Positions 14,806 to 24,416 are shown, numbered from the stretch's first letter. The stretch is 40,041 nt of DNA from Bacteroidota bacterium (GCA_026224775.1 JAMFRP010000050.1:1-40041), one strand, 5' to 3'. The notes: generated by a model from the letters alone, not told the origin. Translations and numbers: made by a program.

Positions 14806-15858
14806 ATGGCTGAGAAAAAGTCAAATGGGAGTTTATTAAAAAAATTTATAATCGCCCTGATACTTATAATTGTAATAGCCCTTGGCGTTACCTGCGTTAT
14901 TTATTACTTGAATTACTTTGGGCCGAATGTTACCGATAAACAAGAATTCTTATATATACACACTGGTGCTACATACGAAGATGTTTATAAAACCATTCGT
15001 GAGGAAGGAATAGTAAAAGATACCACAACCTTTAACTGGGCTGCGCAAAACATGAAATACACTACCCGTGTAAAGGCAGGTAGGTATCATCTTCATGCCG
15101 GGATGAGTAACAGGAAATTAATCAATATGCTGGCTTCAGGCACGCAAACCCCGGTTACATTAGCTTTCCACACCATGCGGTTAAAAACTGACTTTGCAGG
15201 CTTTGTAGGTAAAAAGATCGAACCGGATTCGGCTACAATTATCAATCTACTTGATTCTGCTGATTTTGTAAAAAAATATGGGTTTACAACGGATAACGTT
15301 TACACCATGTTTTTGCCGAACACTTACCAGTTATATTGGAATACGTCACCAGAGAAATTCATTAAAAAGATGTATGGCGCTTATCTTAAATTTTGGACAC
15401 CTGAGCGCACACAAAAAGCCAGCGAATTACATTTAAGCCCTGTACAAGTATCCATATTAGCTTCAATTGTTGATGCAGAAGCATTGCATGATGATGAAAT
15501 GCCAACTATAGCTGGATTGTACTTAAATCGCTTGAAAAAAGGCATGAAACTGGAATCAGATCCTACAGTAATATTCGCGGAAAATGATTTTACCATTCAT
15601 CGTGTACTGAATAAATATTTAACCATTAACTCACCATATAATACTTATTTGCATACCGGGTTACCTCCGGGGCCGGTAATGATGCCCTCAATTAATGCGA
15701 TTAACTCGGTACTTGATTACAAAAAGAGCGATTATATTTACATGTGTGCTAAAGCGGATTTCTCGGGATACCATGCATTTGCTACAAATGTTACCGATCA
15801 TTTGAAAAACGCGCATGCTTTTCAACAGGCACTTAACGAGCGAAATATTAAACACTAA
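14806..15858 (+). CDS. mltG: Endolytic murein transglycosylase MltG
   Basis: MltG cleaves nascent glycan strands at the inner membrane. The 350-residue protein has a basic N-terminus and one membrane helix (about 13-35, FIIALILIIVIALGVTCVIY). It is followed by a LysM-like region and the YceG catalytic domain. The catalytic Glu is probably Glu225 in ILASIVDAEALHDDEMPTIA, aligned with the SIVEKET motif of E. coli. GLYLNRLKKGMKLESDPTV and SPYNTYLHTGLPPGPV, then MMPSINAI, are strongly diagnostic. The VDAEA form of the catalytic block is slightly unusual. The stop shares one base with the ATG of the following thioesterase gene. Confidence 0.95.
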   Translation: MAEKKSNGSLLKKFIIALILIIVIALGVTCVIYYLNYFGPNVTDKQEFLYIHTGATYEDVYKTIREEGIVKDTTTFNWAAQNMKYTTRVKAGRYHLHAGMSNRKLINMLASGTQTPVTLAFHTMRLKTDFAGFVGKKIEPDSATIINLLDSADFVKKYGFTTDNVYTMFLPNTYQLYWNTSPEKFIKKMYGAYLKFWTPERTQKASELHLSPVQVSILASIVDAEALHDDEMPTIAGLYLNRLKKGMKLESDPTVIFAENDFTIHRVLNKYLTINSPYNTYLHTGLPPGPVMMPSINAINSVLDYKKSDYIYMCAKADFSGYHAFATNVTDHLKNAHAFQQALNERNIKH

Positions 15859-16265
15859 TGTTTGAGTTCACAACTAAAATCCGTGTTCGCTATGGCGAAA
15901 CTGATCAGATGGGCTATGTTTACTACGGCAACTATGCGGAGTTTTATGAGGTAGCGCGTGTTGAAATGATGCGTAGTTTAGGCATGACTTATAAATCTAT
16001 GGAAGATCAAGGTGTGATGATGCCTGTAGTGGAGTTGCACTGTAAATATCTAAAACCGGCATTATACGATCAGGAAATCAGTATAAAAGTTATTATTGCT
16101 GAAATGCCACGCGCACGCATGAACTTTACATATGAACTAACCAATGAAGCCGGAGAACTGATTAATACCGGGGAAACGTTATTGGTATTTGTTAATATGA
16201 AAACTAATCGTATTTGCTTTATTCCAACAGAGTTAGCTAATAAATTAAAGCCATATTTTAAGTAG
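15858..16265 (+). CDS. YbgC/FadM-type acyl-CoA thioesterase
   Basis: A 135-residue hotdog thioesterase with the YbgC signature: RVRYGETDQMGYVYYGNYAE with catalytic Asp16, then FYEVARVEMMRSLGMTYKSM. Family members hydrolyse short- to medium-chain acyl-CoAs; in proteobacteria YbgC belongs to the tol-pal cluster. Here it follows mltG with a 1-base stop/start overlap (TAATG) and precedes a YihY-like membrane gene by 11 bp. It is therefore part of the same envelope-related operon. Confidence 0.92.
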   Translation: MFEFTTKIRVRYGETDQMGYVYYGNYAEFYEVARVEMMRSLGMTYKSMEDQGVMMPVVELHCKYLKPALYDQEISIKVIIAEMPRARMNFTYELTNEAGELINTGETLLVFVNMKTNRICFIPTELANKLKPYFK

Positions 16266-16276
16266 ATTTGAGGTAA

Positions 16277-17254
16277 ATGAGATGGCTGAACCGCTTTTTA
16301 TTACGATTTAAATTTTACAAATCATTTATACAGTGGACTCAATCCATTAAGCCCACTGGCTTTGGTTCGCTTTCGTTATATTCTGTAGTTGTTTTTTTTG
16401 TTGAGGAATTTCTTACCGGCACGCTGGTAAACAAAGCATCATCTTTGGCTTATAGTTTTATGCTGGCTATTTTTCCGGCAACTATATTTATGTTCACGCT
16501 CATCCCCTACATTCCTATTCATAATTTTCAGCAAAACCTCATCGACCTTATTTCATTGGTATTGCCCAACCAAAAAGCTACCCAATTCTTCAATTCAAAT
16601 ATTGTTGATATTATTAAAAACCAAAATGGAAAATTGCTTTCATTCGGTTTTTTATCAGCTTTGATTTTTGCCACCAATGGTGTCGCCAATTTGATGCGGC
16701 AGTTCAACAGATCTTCTTTGGTATTAGAAACCCGTACGTGGCTTAAAAGGCGTTGGATAGCCCTTGTGCTTACTACCTACATCAGTATATCTTTATTGAT
16801 TGCCATTGTTATTATGATTGGAGGCCAGGCAGTGCTTAGTTTTTTGCAGGCACATATATTCACCAAACACCATTTTTGGATTTACATTTTTGCTTTTATA
16901 AGATGGATTATTGTGGTCACTATATTTTTTGTAACAGTGTCTATATTGTATCGTTACGGCCCCGCGCATAAACAACGCTGGAACTTTCTAAATCCGGGAT
17001 CTCGTCTGGCAACTGGTTTGGCTATAGTAACATCCTTAGGATTTACTTACTATATTAACCATTTTGCTTCTTATAATAAGATATACGGTTCGATAGGAAC
17101 CCTCATTGTTGTGATGATTTGGTTGTACTTAAACTCGTTAATTATTCTGATGGGATTCGAATTAAACGCCAATATTGACTTCGCCAAGCGCAATATTAAG
17201 GTCGTAAAACCCAATTTTAATGCTTTTCGCATCGAAAAAGGACATAAATTGTAA
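16277..17254 (+). CDS. YihY/BrkB-family inner membrane protein
   Basis: A 325-residue polytopic membrane protein of the YihY/virulence-factor-BrkB family. The family core is visible: NKASSLAYSFMLAIFPATIF near residue 53, a FGFLSALIFATNGVANLMRQ segment near 121-140, several long hydrophobic helices (about 155-180, 198-222), and SIGTLIVVMIWLYLNSLIIL with MGFELNA at the end. The role is unsettled; the family was once annotated as ribonuclease BN without good support. It ends the operon begun at 13712. Confidence 0.92.
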   Translation: MRWLNRFLLRFKFYKSFIQWTQSIKPTGFGSLSLYSVVVFFVEEFLTGTLVNKASSLAYSFMLAIFPATIFMFTLIPYIPIHNFQQNLIDLISLVLPNQKATQFFNSNIVDIIKNQNGKLLSFGFLSALIFATNGVANLMRQFNRSSLVLETRTWLKRRWIALVLTTYISISLLIAIVIMIGGQAVLSFLQAHIFTKHHFWIYIFAFIRWIIVVTIFFVTVSILYRYGPAHKQRWNFLNPGSRLATGLAIVTSLGFTYYINHFASYNKIYGSIGTLIVVMIWLYLNSLIILMGFELNANIDFAKRNIKVVKPNFNAFRIEKGHKL

Positions 17255-17323
17255 AATTAATGGTATCATTATCACACACTTAATGCGCTATTTTCGCTGT
17301 ATTAAAAAAAAAGCAATATCATA

Positions 17324-17354
17324 TTTGCCAATTCAGCCCGGATTTGTACTTTTG
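17324..17354 (+). promoter_or_regulatory. Complete Bacteroidota promoter of tRNA-Ser
   Basis: TTTG (17324-17327), exactly 19 bp, then TACTTTTG (17347-17354). Only 5 nt separate the -7 box from the mature tRNA 5' end. Confidence 0.8.
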
Positions 17355-17359
17355 TCCCC

Positions 17360-17446
17360 GGAGAGCTGGCAGAGTGGTCGATTGCGGCAGTCTTGAAAAC
17401 TGTTGAACTGTGAAAGGTTCCTGGGGTTCGAATCCCTAGCTCTCCG
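17360..17446 (+). tRNA. tRNA-Ser (anticodon TGA)
   Basis: The acceptor GGAGAGC pairs perfectly with GCTCTCC, with discriminator G. The anticodon loop CTTGAAA gives TGA. The T arm is GGG GTTCGAAT CCC-like, and a long variable arm (GTTGAACTGTGAAAGGTTCC) marks it as class II serine tRNA. CCA is not encoded. Confidence 0.95.
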
Positions 17447-17454
17447 CCCAAAAT

Positions 17455-17490
17455 AAAAAGCCCTGTAAATTAAATTTACAGGGCTTTTTT
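17455..17490 (+). terminator. Rho-independent terminator of tRNA-Ser
   Basis: AAAAAGCCCTGTAAAT and its perfect complement enclose a 3-nt loop, followed by TTTTTT. The remaining 200 bp before the yitT-like gene hold only its promoter. Confidence 0.9.
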
Positions 17491-17654
17491 AATTTCCAAA
17501 TGCACTGTACGCCTTTGTTGCTAGCGAAAATTTGTTCTTTTATTGACTTAAGGTAATCTGCTTAATAGTTTGCATGATGTATTTGTCAAAACATTTTATA
17601 TACAAATGCTGGCTTAATTTTATCAGTACGAAGAAAAAGATGCACCAAAGCTCT

Positions 17655-17685
17655 TTTCTCTTTTAAAACGTTAAAGCTATCTTTG
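17655..17685 (+). promoter_or_regulatory. Promoter of the YitT-like gene
   Basis: -7 box TATCTTTG at 17678-17685 with TTTC, one mismatch from TTTG, 19 bp upstream. The ATG is only 8 nt after the box, so the 5' UTR is about 4-5 nt. Confidence 0.6.
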
Positions 17686-17693
17686 ACTATAAA

Positions 17694-18548
17694 ATGAAGA
17701 CTCATTTCAAAAACCTACTATTGATAACGTTCGGGATCCTATCTGCGGGTATGGGTTTGAAAGGTTTTTTACTTTCCAGCCATTTTATTGATGGCGGCGT
17801 TACAGGTATATCTATGTTGCTGGCAGATATAACAGGCCTGCCGATATCTATCCTAATCTTTATTATTAATATCCCCTTCATTTTTATTGGCTATCGCAGA
17901 TTGGGCGCTGCCTTTGCGATCAGAAGCGCATTAGCCATTGCCGGGCTTTCGCTTTGTCTGGCGTTTATTGCTTTCCCTGATGTTACCCCGGATAAATTAC
18001 TGACCGCTGTATTCGGTGGTTTTTTTATAGGCGTGGGAATTGGGTTGGCGATAAGGGGCGGCGCTGTATTGGACGGAACCGAGATAGCCGCCTTGTTATT
18101 TAGTAAAAGGTTTCAACTGCTAAAAGTAAATGATGTAATCTTATTGCTGAACGTGGTTATTTTCTCAGCAGCTGCTTTCTTTTTAGGGATCGAGTCTGCG
18201 CTTTACTCTATCCTGACTTATCTGGCCGCTTCCCAAATGATCAACTTTATTTTAAATGGTGTTGATCAATATACTGGTATAACCGTCGTTTCAATCAAAA
18301 GCGAGGAGATCAGGCAGGCTATTACCGAAAAGCTTGGCCGGGGTGTTACGATCTACCAGGGAAAAAATGGTTATGGAAAAGACGGCGAAATCAATGATCC
18401 ACGGGACATTATTTTCACTGTCGCCACACGGCTCGAAATCCCCGCGTTAAAGCAGCACATATTAGCGATTGATCCTACAGCATTTATTGTTCAGCAAAGC
18501 ATTGACGATACAACTGGCGGTTTGCTCAAACGGAAAGGTATACATTAA
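17694..18548 (+). CDS. YitT-family membrane protein with C-terminal DUF2179 domain
   Basis: A 284-residue protein. The first about 190 residues hold five to six membrane helices with the YitT signature: SAGMGLKGFLLSSHFIDGGV, TGISMLLADITGLPIS, and RGGAVLDGTEIAALLFSK near residues 121-138. Residues about 200-275 are a cytoplasmic DUF2179 domain (TVVSIKSEEIRQAITEKLGR, then GVTIYQGKNGYG). The transported substrate is unknown. It is a single gene between tRNA-Ser and the convergent efflux operon. The ATG is very close to the -7 box; a later start would remove part of the first helix, so this start is kept. Confidence 0.9.
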   Translation: MKTHFKNLLLITFGILSAGMGLKGFLLSSHFIDGGVTGISMLLADITGLPISILIFIINIPFIFIGYRRLGAAFAIRSALAIAGLSLCLAFIAFPDVTPDKLLTAVFGGFFIGVGIGLAIRGGAVLDGTEIAALLFSKRFQLLKVNDVILLLNVVIFSAAAFFLGIESALYSILTYLAASQMINFILNGVDQYTGITVVSIKSEEIRQAITEKLGRGVTIYQGKNGYGKDGEINDPRDIIFTVATRLEIPALKQHILAIDPTAFIVQQSIDDTTGGLLKRKGIH

Positions 18549-18581
18549 ACAATGAAAATTCTATATTTAAAATATCGATAG

Positions 18582-18611
18582 TACGGCCTTTACTATGTAG
18601 TAAAGGCCGTA
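18582..18611. terminator. Bidirectional hairpin between convergent genes
   Basis: A perfect 14-bp stem around ACGGCCTTTACTA with a 2-nt loop, midway between the YitT-like stop and the outer-membrane-factor stop. T-tails are weak on both sides. Confidence 0.6.
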
Positions 18612-18656
18612 AACATTAATCAAGATTCCATCTTTTGGTAGAAAACTTGTTATTAG

Positions 18657-20054
18657 CTATTTCCAACCGCCGCCTAAATCGGTATACAAATTAACAATGG
18701 CCTGCAATTGTTGCAATTTATCATTAACACCAGCTAATTGGGCTGCTAATAAGCTCTGTTCAGAAGTTAAAACATCAGTATAATTTGTAGCTGAACTATA
18801 GGTTAACAGTTGTTTGGTGTAGTCAACCGACTTTTCCAATGCGCTCAGCTCCTTTTTTCTTAAGTCTGCTTTTTTCAATGCTTGTTGATATGAAAACAAG
18901 TCGTTAGCTACTGCCTGGCCAGCTGTTAAAATGCTTTGCTGATACGCGTTAAATGCTCCTAATTGTTGTGCTTTTGCAATGCGGTAGCGTGCCTTGTTTT
19001 GCCCCTGGTTGAATATGGGCTGGGTTAACCCACCTACCAAATTGTAGAATATTGAATTATTGAACAGGTCTTTTAATTGCAGCGATGAAAAGCCGCCTTC
19101 AGCCGTTATAGTAAGCGTTGGATAAAAATATGAATGGGCAACATTGGTATTTTCAAAAGCCGCCATAAAAGCAAATTCTGATTGCTGTATATCCGGTCTG
19201 TTCTTTAATAGCTGAGTAGAGAGGCCAGCATTCAATGTTTCAATCGGTTTCTGCTCCGCCATGCTCAACCGTTTGATGGGTCCGGGCCCACGACCCAATA
19301 AAATACACAGGACATTCTCTGTTTCTCTTATATTCGATTCCAGGTCGGGTATAGTAATTTCTGCTGCATACCTGTTAGCTTCGCTTTGTACAACGGCAGC
19401 CCCGGTAACCACATCTGCTTTCAGCAACGACTTGTTGGTCTCCACATCCTGTATATCGTTTTTTACGGTTTGCTGTGTGATAGCTAACTGTTGGTCATAA
19501 GACAAAAGTGTATAATAATCATTAGCAATACTGGCCACTAATGCTGTCTGAACGGCGCGCTTTGATGCATCACTTTCTAAAAATTGGGCTATTGCCTGCC
19601 GCTTTAAGCTACTTAGTTGTCCCCATACATTAGCCGTCCAGCTGGCGTTGAAATCTCCCTGGTAGGTTGTTGTATTCAAATCAATACCCAAACCTGCAGG
19701 AAATGTTTGTGCAGCCTGCGAGGCCTTTGCTTTGGTAACTGAGACACCTGCACTTAATGTTGGGAAATAAGCTGCCTTACTTTCTTTTAAAGTGGCATTA
19801 GCTTCCGCTATTTTCAGAATGGCTGTTTGCAGGTTCAAGTTATGATCAATTCCTTCCTGTATAAGGTTTTGCAATACGGTATCACTAAATAAGGAGCGCC
19901 ATGGCAATGTTGCGATGGAGCTAGAATCTATTGCAGAACTATCACGGTATAAATTGGCTGCATTTACATTTGGCCGTTTATAGTGTTTTGACACATTACA
20001 GGATACTATGATGAGCAATCCCGCTACGAATAATAAAAAATATCTTGTTCTCAT
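18657..20054 (-). CDS. Outer membrane efflux lipoprotein (TolC/OprM-like, NodT type)
   Basis: The 465-residue outer membrane factor of the tripartite RND pump. The signal peptide MRTRYFLLFVAGLLIIVSC ends in a lipobox with Cys19, so it is lipid-anchored. The two-repeat TolC architecture is visible. The conserved YKRPNV and WRSLFSDTVLQNLIQEGIDH start the first, and ILKIAEANATLKESKAAYFP lies on the periplasmic helices. LLKNRPDIQQSEFAFMAAFE marks the second repeat and AYQQSILTAGQAVANDLFSY the last helices. It is the last gene of the tetR-adaptor-RND-OMF operon, 23 bp after the RND gene. Confidence 0.94.
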   Translation of the reverse strand: MRTRYFLLFVAGLLIIVSCNVSKHYKRPNVNAANLYRDSSAIDSSSIATLPWRSLFSDTVLQNLIQEGIDHNLNLQTAILKIAEANATLKESKAAYFPTLSAGVSVTKAKASQAAQTFPAGLGIDLNTTTYQGDFNASWTANVWGQLSSLKRQAIAQFLESDASKRAVQTALVASIANDYYTLLSYDQQLAITQQTVKNDIQDVETNKSLLKADVVTGAAVVQSEANRYAAEITIPDLESNIRETENVLCILLGRGPGPIKRLSMAEQKPIETLNAGLSTQLLKNRPDIQQSEFAFMAAFENTNVAHSYFYPTLTITAEGGFSSLQLKDLFNNSIFYNLVGGLTQPIFNQGQNKARYRIAKAQQLGAFNAYQQSILTAGQAVANDLFSYQQALKKADLRKKELSALEKSVDYTKQLLTYSSATNYTDVLTSEQSLLAAQLAGVNDKLQQLQAIVNLYTDLGGGWK

Positions 20055-20077
20055 TTGATTGAACTTAAGCTTAAAAT

Positions 20078-23000
20078 TTAGTTAACTATCGGCTCTTCGG
20101 GTTGAACAGACGGTTTACCGCTGATCCTTTCCTGCAATCCCTGAAAGACAATAAATAATATAGGTATTACAAAAACGCCGAACAGCGTACCGATAAGCAT
20201 ACCACCCACAGCACCCGTACCGATTGATTTATTACCTACTGCACCGGCCCCGGTGGATAGCATCAATGGAAGTAATCCAAGTATAAAAGCGAATGACGTC
20301 ATCAGAATAGGTCGCAGCCTTGCTGTTGCACCTTCAATAGCGGCATCTACAAGGCTTAGGCCATGTCGCCTGCGGGTTACTGCAAATTCAACAATCAGGA
20401 TGGCATTCTTGGCTAACAAACCAATGAGCATAATAAGCGTTATCTGCAAATAGATATTATTTTCAACACCAAATATTTTCGCGAAGATGAATGCTCCCGC
20501 TAAACCTACAGGCAATGATAATATAACTGCAAACGGCAGTATATAACTTTCATATTGCGCACTAAGCAGGAAGTAAACAAAAATGAGACATAGTATAAAT
20601 ATATAAACGCTTTGGCTTCCACCAGCAATCTCTTCACGGGTAATGCCGGCGTATTCAAAACCGTAGCCCACAGGGAGTGTTTGCGCTGCCACTTCATTAA
20701 TAGCCTTGATGGCATCGCCTGAGCTGTAACCAGCATTTGGCGCACCTTGTATATCAATAGAGGTGTACAGGTTAAACCTGTTGATGGATTGCGGACCATA
20801 AACCTTGGTAAGCGTTACAAATTCCGAGATCGGCGCCATAACGCTAGTGCTATCGCTTCGCACATAAATATCATTTAAGCTTGCAGTATTGCCACGATAT
20901 ATCGCATCAGCCTGTATCATTACACGGTATTGCTTTCCAAATTCGTTAAAATTTGAAGCATAAACGCCTCCATAGTAACCCTCTAGTGTGCTCAGTACAC
21001 TATTTACCGTTACGCCCGCCTGGTGGCACTTGGCCACATTAACATTGATCATGTATTGCGGAAAATTGGTATTGAAAGACGTAGTGGCATATTGTATTTC
21101 CTTACGCTTGGCAAGTGCAGCTAGGAATTTAGTGCTCACGTCATTAAATTTATTAATATCGCCCCCGGTTTTGTCTTGTAGTTGGAACTCAAAACCGCTG
21201 TTGATACCAAAGCCTTGTAAAGTAGGAGGTGCGAAAAATATAACCTGTGCATTTTTGATGCCCGCTGTCATGCCGAAAAGCTGCCCGGTGACACTGTTAA
21301 TATCCTCACCTTTTCCGGTACGATGATTCCATGGTTTTAGCTTAATTACCACCATAGCATATGAGCCACCAGCACCGGCAATAAAGCTTTGACCGGTAAT
21401 GGTTAAGGTTGATTCTACTTCAGGCAACGTTTTGATGATGCCTTCAACCTGTTTAGCAACTACCGTGCTTCGCTCAAGCGATGAACCTACAGGTAAACTA
21501 ATATTGGCGAATAATACGCCCTGATCTTCATTAGGAACAAAACCGGTTGCAGTGGTTTTGATAAGAAAATAGAAAATGCCTGCAAAAATTAAAATGATCA
21601 ATCCGCCTATCCATTTTTTTCGGGTAAGAAAATGTACCGAACGCTTATATTTTCCTGTTACCGATTCAAAACCAGTATTAAAAGCAGTGTAAAATCGTTG
21701 AATAACACTGGAATCCTTATGCTCACCTTCGGGGTGCGGTTTTAGAAACAAAGCGCATAGCGCTGGACTAAGTGTTAAAGCATTAACTGCCGAAATGATG
21801 ATGGCAATGGCCAACGTTAAACCAAACTGTTTATAGAATACCCCCGAAGAGCCGGAAATAAACGATACCGGGATAAATACCGCGGCCATAACCAGTGTAA
21901 TAGAAACGATGGCTCCGCTAATGTCACGCATTGCGCTTATGGATGCTTCTTTCCCTGATTTGGCACCTTGGTCAAGCTTGGCGTGTACCGCCTCGACGAC
22001 GACAATCGCATCATCCACCACAATACCAATAGCCAGTACCATCGCAAATAGCGTTAGTAAGTTAATGGTGAACCCAAAAAGATTTAAGAAGAAGAATGTA
22101 CCGATAATAGCCACCGGAACGGCAATAGCCGGGATCAATGTTGAACGGAAATCCTGCAGGAATACAAATACCACAATAAAAACCAGGATAAACGCTTCTA
22201 TCAGTGTATGTATAACTTTGGATACTGATTCATCCAAAAAATCATTGGCATTTAGCAACGAAGTGTATTTTACGCCCGGTGGAAAGGATTTTGAAGCTTC
22301 GGCTATGGTAGCCTCGCATTGTTGGATCAATGAATGTGCATTGGAACCTGCTACCTGAGATACAGCTATACCAATTGATGGATTGCCATCGGTAGTGGTA
22401 TAACCACTATAATCGAGTGAACCCAATTCGATGCGAGCCACATCCTTTAGCAGTAATGTTTGGCCGGAACTGGTTGATTTGATCACGATGTTTTCAAAGT
22501 CGGCCACTGATTTTAAACGCCCCTTGTACTTAAGCGTATACTGGTAGGACTGATTACTGTTTTCGCCCACTTTTCCCGGTGCCGCATCAACGTTTTGTTC
22601 TGCGAGGGCGGTATTTATATCATCGGGTATTAAATGATAGGCAGCCATAACGCTTGGCTTCAGCCAAATCCGCATGGAGTAATCTTTACTGCCGAAAGCA
22701 GTTGCATCGCCTACCCCACTGATACGTTTAATCTGCGGCAGCAAGTTAATATTCGCATAATTCTGCAAGAATGTCTGGTCGTACGATTTGTTGCTGCTTG
22801 ACAATGAAAATATCAGGATGTCGCTGCTCTGCTGTTTCTGCGTGGTTACGCCAGCCTCGGTAACTTCTGCAGGCAGTAAGCTGGCTGCTTTCGAAACGCG
22901 GTTCTGTACATTTACTGCTGCTATATCCGGATTTGTGCCTAAAGCAAAGAAAATGGTAATGGTTGCAGTTCCGTCATCAGCAGCGGTCGAAGTCATATAA

Positions 23001-23227
23001 GTCATGCCTTCTACCCCGTTGATCTGTTCCTCCAAAGGAACGATTACGCTGGTTAGCACAACATCGGCATTAGCACCTGAATAGGCAGCAGATACCACTA
23101 CAGTAGGTGGGGCAATGTCTGGGTATTGGGTTATCGGCAGCTCTATGAGTCCAATGATCCCCAAAATAACTAATATGACCGATATTACGGTAGATAATAC
23201 CGGTCTTTCTATGAATGTTTTTATCAT
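20078..23227 (-). CDS. RND multidrug efflux permease (AcrB/HAE1 family)
   Basis: The 1049-residue inner membrane pump exports hydrophobic or amphiphilic drugs using the proton gradient. Family marks in order: FIERPVLSTVISVILVILG at the first membrane helix, YPDIAPPTVVVSAAYSGAN, and helix 4 GIVVDDAIVVVEAVHAKL with the proton-relay Asp405-Asp406. The second half includes GFVPNEDQGVLFANISLPVG, and helix 10 carries LIGLLAKNAILIVEFA with the relay lysine. The length is the usual 1040-1050. The ATG lies 4 bp after the adaptor stop, so the two are tightly coupled. No damage is seen. Confidence 0.97.
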   Translation of the reverse strand: MIKTFIERPVLSTVISVILVILGIIGLIELPITQYPDIAPPTVVVSAAYSGANADVVLTSVIVPLEEQINGVEGMTYMTSTAADDGTATITIFFALGTNPDIAAVNVQNRVSKAASLLPAEVTEAGVTTQKQQSSDILIFSLSSSNKSYDQTFLQNYANINLLPQIKRISGVGDATAFGSKDYSMRIWLKPSVMAAYHLIPDDINTALAEQNVDAAPGKVGENSNQSYQYTLKYKGRLKSVADFENIVIKSTSSGQTLLLKDVARIELGSLDYSGYTTTDGNPSIGIAVSQVAGSNAHSLIQQCEATIAEASKSFPPGVKYTSLLNANDFLDESVSKVIHTLIEAFILVFIVVFVFLQDFRSTLIPAIAVPVAIIGTFFFLNLFGFTINLLTLFAMVLAIGIVVDDAIVVVEAVHAKLDQGAKSGKEASISAMRDISGAIVSITLVMAAVFIPVSFISGSSGVFYKQFGLTLAIAIIISAVNALTLSPALCALFLKPHPEGEHKDSSVIQRFYTAFNTGFESVTGKYKRSVHFLTRKKWIGGLIILIFAGIFYFLIKTTATGFVPNEDQGVLFANISLPVGSSLERSTVVAKQVEGIIKTLPEVESTLTITGQSFIAGAGGSYAMVVIKLKPWNHRTGKGEDINSVTGQLFGMTAGIKNAQVIFFAPPTLQGFGINSGFEFQLQDKTGGDINKFNDVSTKFLAALAKRKEIQYATTSFNTNFPQYMINVNVAKCHQAGVTVNSVLSTLEGYYGGVYASNFNEFGKQYRVMIQADAIYRGNTASLNDIYVRSDSTSVMAPISEFVTLTKVYGPQSINRFNLYTSIDIQGAPNAGYSSGDAIKAINEVAAQTLPVGYGFEYAGITREEIAGGSQSVYIFILCLIFVYFLLSAQYESYILPFAVILSLPVGLAGAFIFAKIFGVENNIYLQITLIMLIGLLAKNAILIVEFAVTRRRHGLSLVDAAIEGATARLRPILMTSFAFILGLLPLMLSTGAGAVGNKSIGTGAVGGMLIGTLFGVFVIPILFIVFQGLQERISGKPSVQPEEPIVN

Positions 23228-23231
23228 CTTT

Positions 23232-24416
23232 TTAGTTTTTTAGATCGCCGTAAACCTTATCAGAACTCATAACTTGTGGTGCGATTTTGGTAGAATCTTT
23301 TAATGAGATCGTGCCATCATAAACGATCTTATCACCCGCTTTTACACCACCGGTAACTACATAATACTGGCCTGCTGTAAGTTCCATTATCTGTATTTCC
23401 TGGTTCTTTACCAGGTTGTTATTATCGAGCACGTATACGAAATATTTACCCTGTAATTCGTATGCGGATTTTTGAGGAATTAAAATAGCTGCGGTTAATG
23501 CCTGGGGAATATCTACACTTCCTGAGCTACCGCTTCTTAACAAGTGCATAGGATTAGGGAACGCAGCACGAAAGCTTGCTGAACCGGTAGTAGTATTCAA
23601 TACGCCACTAATGGTTTCTAAACGCCCTTTTTCGGGATAGGCAGAACCGTCAGCCAACGCTAAATTAACGTCAGGAGTGTTTTTTAGTTTTTCATCCAAA
23701 GTGGCTCCTTTTACCGACCGGGAGAAATCCAAAAGTTGTTTTTCATTCAGTGAAAAATAGGCGTATACTTTGCCAATATTGGCTACAGTAGTCAAAGGGC
23801 TGGCAGTAGCACTGGTGATCAGGCTACCCAAACGATAAGGTATTGAGCCTACAACACCATCTACCGGGCTGGTAACATACGTATAACCCAGGTTTACTTT
23901 GGCGGTGGCCAAAGTAGTTTGAGCCTGTGCCAATGCGGCCCTTTTGGTATCGAGGGTATTTTGATCTGTTTGCAGTTCGTATTCGGAGATAATGCCTTTA
24001 TCAACCAATGGCTTGGTTTTATTTACCGCTATTTCTGCTGAATTGATATCCGCTTTTGCACTGTTTATTGCTGCAATGGAGTTTATAACGGTTTGCTCGT
24101 ATTCCGGTGCGCTAAGTTTGAATAATAGTTGTCCTTTTTTAACTACCGAACCTTCATCAACATATATCTTCTCAACATAACCATCTACTTTAGGGCGAAT
24201 ATCTATTGTTTGTTCACCTTGCATTACGGCAGGATAACTGGTATGCAGTGTAGCAGGTTGTGCTGTCACGCTAAATACTCCGTAAGTTGCTGGCGGCTGT
24301 GTTGCGCCAGCGTTTGTATTAGCGCTGCCACCGCAGGAGCTTAATGTAATGATCATCGAGCTAATAATAGCTAACCCGGCAATTGTCTTCTTCATTTTAT
24401 AAGGTATCGTGTTCAT
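23232..24416 (-). CDS. RND efflux periplasmic adaptor (AcrA/MexA-like lipoprotein)
   Basis: The membrane-fusion protein linking the RND pump to the outer membrane factor. It has a lipoprotein signal MKKTIAGLAIISSMIITLSS with Cys following in the lipobox. Next come the barrel-sandwich half TIDIRPKVDGYVEKIYVDEG, SVVKKGQLLFKL, a helical hairpin (about 110-180) and the second lipoyl half YTYVTSPVDGVVGSIPYRLG. The C-terminal beta-barrel and membrane-proximal domains include VYAYFSLNEKQLLDF and LIPQKSAYELQGKYFVYVL. The frame is open from an ATG at 24449, but that would give a signal peptide with a very long n-region. The ATG at 24416 (MNTIPYKMKK) or at 24395 fits better, and 24416 is used here. Confidence 0.94.
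   Translation of the reverse strand: MNTIPYKMKKTIAGLAIISSMIITLSSCGGSANTNAGATQPPATYGVFSVTAQPATLHTSYPAVMQGEQTIDIRPKVDGYVEKIYVDEGSVVKKGQLLFKLSAPEYEQTVINSIAAINSAKADINSAEIAVNKTKPLVDKGIISEYELQTDQNTLDTKRAALAQAQTTLATAKVNLGYTYVTSPVDGVVGSIPYRLGSLITSATASPLTTVANIGKVYAYFSLNEKQLLDFSRSVKGATLDEKLKNTPDVNLALADGSAYPEKGRLETISGVLNTTTGSASFRAAFPNPMHLLRSGSSGSVDIPQALTAAILIPQKSAYELQGKYFVYVLDNNNLVKNQEIQIMELTAGQYYVVTGGVKAGDKIVYDGTISLKDSTKIAPQVMSSDKVYGDLKN

Noticed and set aside
19261..22358. Long plus-strand frames opposite the efflux genes
   Set aside because: They are antisense shadows of the RND and outer membrane factor genes, which have full-length conserved motifs.
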